From the NCBI RefSeq assembly GCF_004770105.1, contig NZ_RQEY01000018.1:464168-528167 (forward strand): a stretch of DNA of 64,000 bases. Reading direction: 5' to 3'. Source of the DNA: Leptospira andrefontaineae. GTDB taxonomy: Bacteria; Spirochaetota; Leptospiria; Leptospirales; Leptospiraceae. A program made the translations under genes and the position numbers. The notes under the pieces were generated by a model that ran no database searches, had not been told where the DNA came from, and saw only the letters and a list, made by a program, of their open reading frames with translations. Positions 58,812 through 64,000 of this stretch are shown in pieces; within the stretch, counting starts at the first letter, position 1; every line of letters begins with the position of its first letter.

Positions 58812-60031
58812 ACTTCGATATTCTTTTAGGGATCGGAGCTGGAGTCTTCGTCCTAATTTTTCTAACTTATGTTTTAGCTCCTACAAAGAACCAGACCAAT
58901 TTACTTTTTTGGTCGATCTTACTTATTATTTGCGCTGCAATCAATTTTGCAGTTTGGATCATAAGAGATTGGAATGAAGAAGGCACCACATTACAATGGG
59001 TCTTGATAGAAGCGACCACATTCGTGGGAGCATTGCTCATCTCTTCCAGTAGAACCGTAAAATCATTTCCGATCGCTTGGAAATTTTTGCTTATCAATTC
59101 TTTCGGATTAGGTATCGCATTCTTAGGAATTATATTGATCCGTTCTTCTTTGCATGTGATCAATCAACCGATCGAATTTTTGGCGGCCAACTCTTCTTCT
59201 CATCCTGAGATCATCTGGGTGGAAATTGGTCTCTGGCTAGCAATCTTTGGGTATACTGCAAAGCTTGGGCTTTTCCCTAACCATGTTTGGATTGAAGATA
59301 CGTATGGAGAAAGCCCTACTCAAGTTTCTTCCTTACTTTCCTCCTTCATTCCCGTTTCGGTTTGTTTTGCGCTTAGACCTTTCGTTCATTTAGATCATCA
59401 ACTTTTTCCTCATACATTCAGTGGAGCAGACGGTCTGCTAGTCTTAGGGATATTAACGATCCTATTAAGTATTTTTGCAGTCTATGATCGCGACGATATC
59501 AGAAGGATTTCGGCAAAAGTTGCTCTTTTCCATACCGGAGCCTTGGCTGTTTTTCTTTGGATGGACCTAAGCGATACTGCCTTCTTATTCATGATGGCGA
59601 CTAACTTAGTGGTGAAATCCCTTTTATTCATCAGTATGGGAATTGTTAGAATGGATGCCGGAAAAAGAGAACTTCATAAGATCATACAAGCGGACTCCAT
59701 CAACAAACCAGCTTTGTCTCTATTTATTTTAGCTCTCTTTTTAGCATTCGTGATGCCTGGATCACCTATATTTGTGACGGATATCATTCTGATCAAGGCC
59801 GGGCAGATTGGTGGAAAAGCATTCGTGATCTTGGTTCCGATCTTAGGAATCGTATTCTTCGGAGTGATGTTATATAAACTAGCGCCACTATTGAATATTA
59901 AAGGAAGACCATTTTCAAAAGATCTCTCTACCATTCTTAGGATCAGAATGACCAACGGATTTTTCCTACTTCTACTTCTTCTCAGCACAGGTTGTTGGGG
60001 ATTTTACCTTTTATTACAAGGTGTATTATGA
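58808..60031 (+). CDS. HyfF-like (NuoM/N-type) proton-translocating subunit
   Basis: The 407-residue antiporter-like membrane protein has Glu68 (WVLIEATTFVGA) and Lys152 (FGYTAKLGLFPNHVWIEDTYGESP), the residue pair expected for proton transfer, plus DRDDIRRISAKVALFHTGAL. It is the second antiporter-type subunit of the operon, as HyfF in hydrogenase 4. It overlaps the core large-subunit gene by four bases (ATGA). Confidence 0.88.
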   Translation: MNFDILLGIGAGVFVLIFLTYVLAPTKNQTNLLFWSILLIICAAINFAVWIIRDWNEEGTTLQWVLIEATTFVGALLISSSRTVKSFPIAWKFLLINSFGLGIAFLGIILIRSSLHVINQPIEFLAANSSSHPEIIWVEIGLWLAIFGYTAKLGLFPNHVWIEDTYGESPTQVSSLLSSFIPVSVCFALRPFVHLDHQLFPHTFSGADGLLVLGILTILLSIFAVYDRDDIRRISAKVALFHTGALAVFLWMDLSDTAFLFMMATNLVVKSLLFISMGIVRMDAGKRELHKIIQADSINKPALSLFILALFLAFVMPGSPIFVTDIILIKAGQIGGKAFVILVPILGIVFFGVMLYKLAPLLNIKGRPFSKDLSTILRIRMTNGFFLLLLLLSTGCWGFYLLLQGVL

Positions 60032-61446
60032 GAAACGTTACCGGAATTTTTCACACTTCGGAAACGAAACAAACCCATCGTTTCTGGCTGACTCGGGAAG
60101 GAATAGAGAAAGAAACTCTTTCCAAAACCGCGGAAAAAAATTTATACGAGGATCATTCCAATCCGATTTGGGTCCTTAGACATAGCTTGGGTATCGACCA
60201 AGGTTCTGAAGATTATTCTTCTATGGATTATGAAAGATATCTGTCCCAAGATAGAAAACATCTTCTCGAAAAATTCCTGACTAAATCCGGGATCAAAGAT
60301 TTGGTTTATAGAGGGATTAATGTCCCTGTTCCAAATTCTTTTTATTCACATGCAGTTGGACCGATCCATGCCGGTGTGATCGAACCGGGACATTTTCGTT
60401 TTATCGTAGAAGGAGAAGAGATCCGAAATCTGGATATTCGTCTAGGCTTTCAGAAGAGAGGTCTTCTGGAAAAAATGAAAGGCCTAAACAAGGACTCTAT
60501 CTCTCCGTATGCGGAAGCAATCTCGGGTGATTCTACAATCGCTTATGCAATTGCATTCAGTAAAGCATTCGAAGAGGCTCACGGTATCCAAGTTCCGGAA
60601 GAAGTCAACTTTGCAAGAACAGTTTTATTAGAGATCGAAAGGATCGCGATCCATATCGGAGATATGGGAGCAATTGCGGGTGACGTAGGATATTATCCTC
60701 TCCAAGGTGTCTGCGCCATGCAGAGAGGAGTTCCTTTAGGAGTGATGGAAGCTCTAACAGGTTCCCGTTTTGGAAGAGGAGCCTTAAGTCCTGGAAAAGT
60801 AAGGCTTAAAAAAGAACTTACTGAATCCTTCTTAAACGACCTAACAAAAAGAATCCAAGATGTTACTTCGGACGTAGCAGGACATTTTGAAAGAGCTGCA
60901 AACAAATCTACAAACAGAGAAAGATTGCAGCTTTGCGGAGTTCTTACTCATAAACAACTCAAGGACCTTGGATTTGTGGGAATGGTAGAAAAGTGTACAG
61001 GCCATTCCAGAGATCTTCGTTATCATGATCCTAGTTATTCTCTCGCAGGAGAATCCATCAATTTGGATCTGGATGCAGGCCAAATGAAAGGAGATGCTTG
61101 GGCACGATTCTATCTTCGTTACGAAGAATTGAAGAATAGTGGTCGTTGGTTAGCCAAGGCAATCCCAGTATTAAAGAATTTTCATAAAGTATACGAAAGT
61201 TTTGAAAAAGCGAAAGTTTCCAAGGCAAAATCCGGGGTTTATTTCGGTTCTGCAGAAGGATGGAGAGGGCCAGTTTTAGTTTCCTTCTCTCTAAGTTCTT
61301 CCGGAGATATTTCGGAAGCCTATGTAAGAGATCCTTCCGTTTTGAACTGGCATGCTTTAGAACTTGCCGTTAGGGGAGAGAATATAGGGGACTTTCCTCT
61401 GAATAATAAATCTTTCAACCTCAGTTATGTTGGAGTGGATCTATGA
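60028..61446 (+). CDS. HyfG/NuoD-like large core subunit without NiFe ligands
   Basis: The 472-residue protein has a reduced NuoC-like N-terminus and a NuoD/hydrogenase-large-subunit body: VGPIHAGVIEPGHFRF near 110, LDIRLGFQKRGLLEKMKGL, LLEIERIAIHIGDMGA. Where NiFe enzymes have the first CxxC, residues 166-178 read ISGDSTIAYAIAF; the C-terminal DPCxSC is replaced within KSFNLSYVGVDL. It therefore cannot hold a NiFe site, and matches the energy-converting-hydrogenase-related (Ehr) class. ATG 60028 is chosen over an ATG at 59992 inside the previous gene. Confidence 0.88.
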   Translation: MRNVTGIFHTSETKQTHRFWLTREGIEKETLSKTAEKNLYEDHSNPIWVLRHSLGIDQGSEDYSSMDYERYLSQDRKHLLEKFLTKSGIKDLVYRGINVPVPNSFYSHAVGPIHAGVIEPGHFRFIVEGEEIRNLDIRLGFQKRGLLEKMKGLNKDSISPYAEAISGDSTIAYAIAFSKAFEEAHGIQVPEEVNFARTVLLEIERIAIHIGDMGAIAGDVGYYPLQGVCAMQRGVPLGVMEALTGSRFGRGALSPGKVRLKKELTESFLNDLTKRIQDVTSDVAGHFERAANKSTNRERLQLCGVLTHKQLKDLGFVGMVEKCTGHSRDLRYHDPSYSLAGESINLDLDAGQMKGDAWARFYLRYEELKNSGRWLAKAIPVLKNFHKVYESFEKAKVSKAKSGVYFGSAEGWRGPVLVSFSLSSSGDISEAYVRDPSVLNWHALELAVRGENIGDFPLNNKSFNLSYVGVDL

Positions 61447-62255
61447 AACAAATCCAGGAAATCATCAATATATTCCGTCCGGCAAAAAATCTAAATTTTG
61501 AGAAGATGGGACCGACCAATCCGAATGCGAGAGGTATCCCGGTTCCTACTTCTAAAAAAGGATTTCATTTAGACAAATCGATCGAGAAGGTTTGTCCAAC
61601 AGGAGGATTAAAAGTATCTTCTTCTAAGGATATTACATTCGATTATGGCGCATGTTTGCAATGCGGTCATTGTGTAGAAGCCTCTGCCGGACAATTAGAA
61701 AACTCAGGATTTGTTCACGTATACTCGGTGGACAGAGAAGCATTAAAAGTACGTTATATTGATGGAATTCCATCTTCATACGAGGAAGAAGTTTCCGAAA
61801 ACGTAAAACAATTCCGTAAGATCACTAAAAACACTGGCTTCCAATATAGAGAAGTTGCAGCAAGTGGGAATAACGCAACAGAAGCAGAGATCAATGCAAG
61901 TTTCAATGCCGTTTTCGACAGTGAAGCAAGTATGGTAAGGGTAGTAGCTTCTCCCAAACATTCTGATGCAGTCGTATTCGCAGGCCCGGTTGGGCCGAAT
62001 ATGGAAATCCCTTTGCAAGTAGCTTGGGACACAACTCCAGGACCGAAGGCATTGATCGCATGCGGAACCGAAGCCGTTTCCGGTGGATTATTCCAGAGAG
62101 GAAAATTACCAAAAGAACCGGACTTGTTTATCGGAGGAGATCCTCCAAGACCGGATGTAATCGTAAGTGCGTTTCGCTATTTGATGGGCAAAAAGAAGTT
62201 CTCCTTTAGAGGAGAACTCTCCAAATTCATTTCGGAACGACGTTCTAAATCTTAA
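61443..62255 (+). CDS. HyfI/NuoB-like small core subunit fused to a ferredoxin-like domain, proximal cluster lost
   Basis: The 270-residue protein has an N-terminal ferredoxin-like part with Cys51-Pro and CLQCGHC (Cys71, 74, 77), enough for one 4Fe-4S cluster, and a NuoB/hydrogenase-small-subunit domain from about 135. Four positions that normally bind cluster N2 have changed: Asn143 and Thr146 in NNATEAEI, Glu209 in ACGTEAVSGG, and Asp233 in GGDPPRPDV. The framework around them (GPVGPNMEIPL, PPRPDVI) is conserved, so the fold is intact but the redox centre is not. Last gene of the operon. Confidence 0.87.
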   Translation: MKQIQEIINIFRPAKNLNFEKMGPTNPNARGIPVPTSKKGFHLDKSIEKVCPTGGLKVSSSKDITFDYGACLQCGHCVEASAGQLENSGFVHVYSVDREALKVRYIDGIPSSYEEEVSENVKQFRKITKNTGFQYREVAASGNNATEAEINASFNAVFDSEASMVRVVASPKHSDAVVFAGPVGPNMEIPLQVAWDTTPGPKALIACGTEAVSGGLFQRGKLPKEPDLFIGGDPPRPDVIVSAFRYLMGKKKFSFRGELSKFISERRSKS

Positions 62256-62263
62256 ATCTCATC

Positions 62264-62322
62264 AGGAAGCTTTTACGTAGATATGATCATTTCACCTGCG
62301 TAAAACGCTTCCTTCGTTTTTA
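62264..62322. terminator. hairpin at the end of the Ehr-like operon, inside the end of the convergent gene
   Basis: AGGAAGC-TTTTACG (62264-62277) pairs with CGTAAAA-C-GCTTCCT (62299-62313) with one bulge, then TCGTTTTT. It can terminate the plus-strand operon, although it overlaps the 3' coding end of the carbonic-anhydrase-like gene. Confidence 0.65.
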
Positions 62323-63685
62323 AACCGATTCCCGAAAATTTATCTTCCCCGTTTATATCGGAGATCACATCGGTAGGATAAGAAATCCTTGGATCTAATT
62401 TTGTATGGATTGGATAAAATCTTTTTTGATCCAGATAAGAATAAGTGGTCAATATCACTACTTCCTGGCTTTGAAAAACAGCCTCTAAATTACGGACCAT
62501 TGTATTTACGCGAGAAGAAACGTTTTCATTAAAATCTTCCCAGGTCCTAAGTTCTCCAGAAATTTCCACATTCAAATGAATGATAGAAGGGTAGGGTTTA
62601 GGATCATTTTGCCTATTCTTATCCAAAACTTTTTTGGCAACGAGAAGTGCATCCGTATCATCCCCTCTTCCCGTTTTCACCAAAACGGCTTTATTTCTTT
62701 GTAATAGTTCGAAACCTTCTCCATAACAGATCAGTTCTTCTGCATGATCCAAATGTTTCCAGCGTTCTTCCGCAGCTAATTTAGAAAGTTTACGTTTTTG
62801 ATTTAATGTATAAGCCACGTTCCAAATAATTTGGTACAACAAACTAGGAAGAAGTGTAGAGGGTAGCCCCTTAATCTCGGAAAGTTTTTGATAGACTGCA
62901 TGAAATAGATCCGGTTGAATCAATTTTTGGATTTCTATCTCTCCGGCTGAAATGATCGCAGAAATTTCACGGATCAAAAAAGACTTAAGGGAAAGAGAAG
63001 TCTGAAAATCTGCATAAAAATCAGGAACTTTTCCTGAAAATAGTTCTTCTGGAGTCTTGAATCCGACATTTTTAGAAATTGCAGGATCCTTAATTTGGTA
63101 TTTTAAAAAAGCAGAATGGAATATTTCAGAAGGTTCGTTAAATCCGAAATTTGTAACTATCTCTTGGGAATCTATAATAGTTCCATCATCGAATATTAAA
63201 GTTTCAGACATCAGATCTGTATTTGTGATACCTTCTATCACATATAGTTGTTCTTTAGGAAAAATTTTTCGAACTGCTTCCGTCTGATCTTTGATGGCAG
63301 CACGGGCAGCTTCTTCATTTCCACCGTGAGCTGCGCAACCTAGGCCCGGAATATCTGATCTGTGCATGTATGCAATAAATAGGGCAGGCATCCCTGGGGT
63401 GTTGCATAACGCATCGTTCACAACTCTATCGATACGATTCCAGAACCAAAAATTATTCAAGCTAGTAGAAACAATATTACCATCTGTTCTACCGAAACGG
63501 ATTGTCGTAACAGGATAACCTTTCAATTTACTACCGTGAACTCGTCCGTCTATACATTTAGTGACTAGTACTTTAGGAGTTCTTAAACTAAATTCACGGA
63601 TCACATGTTTCATTCTGTGGATCGTTTCCGATTGCAGAACATTTTCTTTTAAATATTGATCTATGTATTCTTTTGCCGGTCCCAA
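62273..63685 (-). CDS. divergent beta-carbonic-anhydrase-like protein (CsoSCA-like)
   Basis: The 470-residue protein has CIDGRVHG (Cys44, Asp46, Arg48), the CxDxR signature of beta carbonic anhydrases, and then YMHRSDIPGLGCAAHGGNEE with His108 and Cys117 as likely remaining zinc ligands. The wide His-Cys spacing (beta enzymes usually have HxxC) resembles CsoSCA of carboxysomes and DabA-type proteins. A second domain (about 290-470) has no obvious metal motif. Starts at TTG 63685 behind GGAGA. It converges on the Ehr-like operon. It may hydrate CO2 or be a structural relative; moderate certainty. Confidence 0.6.
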   Translation of the reverse strand: MGPAKEYIDQYLKENVLQSETIHRMKHVIREFSLRTPKVLVTKCIDGRVHGSKLKGYPVTTIRFGRTDGNIVSTSLNNFWFWNRIDRVVNDALCNTPGMPALFIAYMHRSDIPGLGCAAHGGNEEAARAAIKDQTEAVRKIFPKEQLYVIEGITNTDLMSETLIFDDGTIIDSQEIVTNFGFNEPSEIFHSAFLKYQIKDPAISKNVGFKTPEELFSGKVPDFYADFQTSLSLKSFLIREISAIISAGEIEIQKLIQPDLFHAVYQKLSEIKGLPSTLLPSLLYQIIWNVAYTLNQKRKLSKLAAEERWKHLDHAEELICYGEGFELLQRNKAVLVKTGRGDDTDALLVAKKVLDKNRQNDPKPYPSIIHLNVEISGELRTWEDFNENVSSRVNTMVRNLEAVFQSQEVVILTTYSYLDQKRFYPIHTKLDPRISYPTDVISDINGEDKFSGIGLKTKEAFYAGEMIIST

Positions 63686-64000
63686 TTGAATTCTCCTATC
63701 TTTAAGTCCGTAGAATACTTTCCCAATCCAGCAAACTTCTATTTATAATTCTAGATTAATTAAATACTCATCTCTTGGAAATCCATTTATGCGACAGAAG
63801 AATGGTTATAAGTTGAATAAAAACGAAACTCTACTTTAGCGTTTTTCACCTTATGTTCAGCCTATTTACATACGAAATCGGAACCCTAAAAGGTTAAAAA
63901 AAAGAGAAAAACTCAGAGAAATAAATACAAAAGTGATTTGACCGGTTGGGCGACGTAATTAATATGGTCTTTACGCCTGAAGGATATCGCCCGGGAGGGA
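63686..64000. other. AT-rich region upstream of the carbonic-anhydrase-like gene
   Basis: No credible coding region is visible; the longest plus-strand candidate is a 16-codon frame at 63789. It should hold the minus-strand promoter for the gene at 63685. The window ends in a GC-richer stretch (from about 63965) that may begin the next feature. Confidence 0.5.

Noticed and set aside
55619..62255. A functional group 4 NiFe hydrogenase or formate hydrogenlyase.
   Set aside because: Neither NiFe-binding cysteine pair is present in the large subunit, the proximal cluster ligands are gone from the small subunit, and no maturation genes are in view.

Overview
The window reads as chromosomal DNA of a Leptospira species (spirochaete), probably not L. 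interrogans itself. Evidence: a 516-residue citramalate synthase that, as I remember it, closely matches the characterised Leptospira CimA; spirochaete-style lipoprotein signals; UbiA and UbiX in a lineage not known for ubiquinone; and dispersed imperfect palindromes in gaps. Coding density is high and genes sit in short, tightly overlapping operons. I see no phage, insertion sequence or CRISPR array. Homology calls are from memory and motif reading; no search was run.

Layout. 1-3137: tail of an unknown gene, a YifB/ComM ATPase on the minus strand, a small lipoprotein and a LysM-M23 peptidase. 3220-15381: a complete type II secretion operon, gspC to gspN, without a prepilin peptidase. 15515-19401: B12-dependent ribonucleotide reductase NrdJ (minus) and tRNA-Asn. 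19402-20010: a gap with repeats. 20011-28150: two copies of a gene pair (membrane-anchored helical protein plus large secreted M19-dipeptidase-like protein) on either side of a histidine kinase/LytTR regulator pair. 28269-35534: small membrane proteins, exonuclease VII (xseAB), an AI-2E-type permease, DedA, an App1-like phosphatase and an Smr protein. 35535-40610: cimA, pth, then xerC-hslV-hslU. 40700-50378: a possible GHKL-fold protein, a free-standing lipoyl domain, a metallophosphoesterase, Mrp, an AraC regulator, ubiX/ubiA, a ferritin-like protein and ychF.

50375-63685 is the most unusual part. A membrane-embedded AraC regulator diverges from an SbtA-type bicarbonate permease. Next come a predicted outer-membrane beta-barrel and six genes resembling the membrane and core subunits of complex I and group 4 hydrogenases (HyfBCEFGI order). 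A divergent beta-carbonic-anhydrase-like gene converges on them. The core subunits have lost the NiFe ligands and all four ligands of the proximal 4Fe-4S cluster, while the proton-channel residues remain. I infer a possible proton-coupled inorganic carbon uptake or hydration module in a heterotroph. It is the best candidate here for an undescribed system.

How the genes work together: the T2SS could export the disulfide-rich M19-like proteins, with the anchored partner proteins as possible dedicated chaperones (inference). XerC and HslUV share one transcript whose ribosome binding site lies in a strong hairpin. Several convergent gene pairs end inside shared palindromes or terminators.
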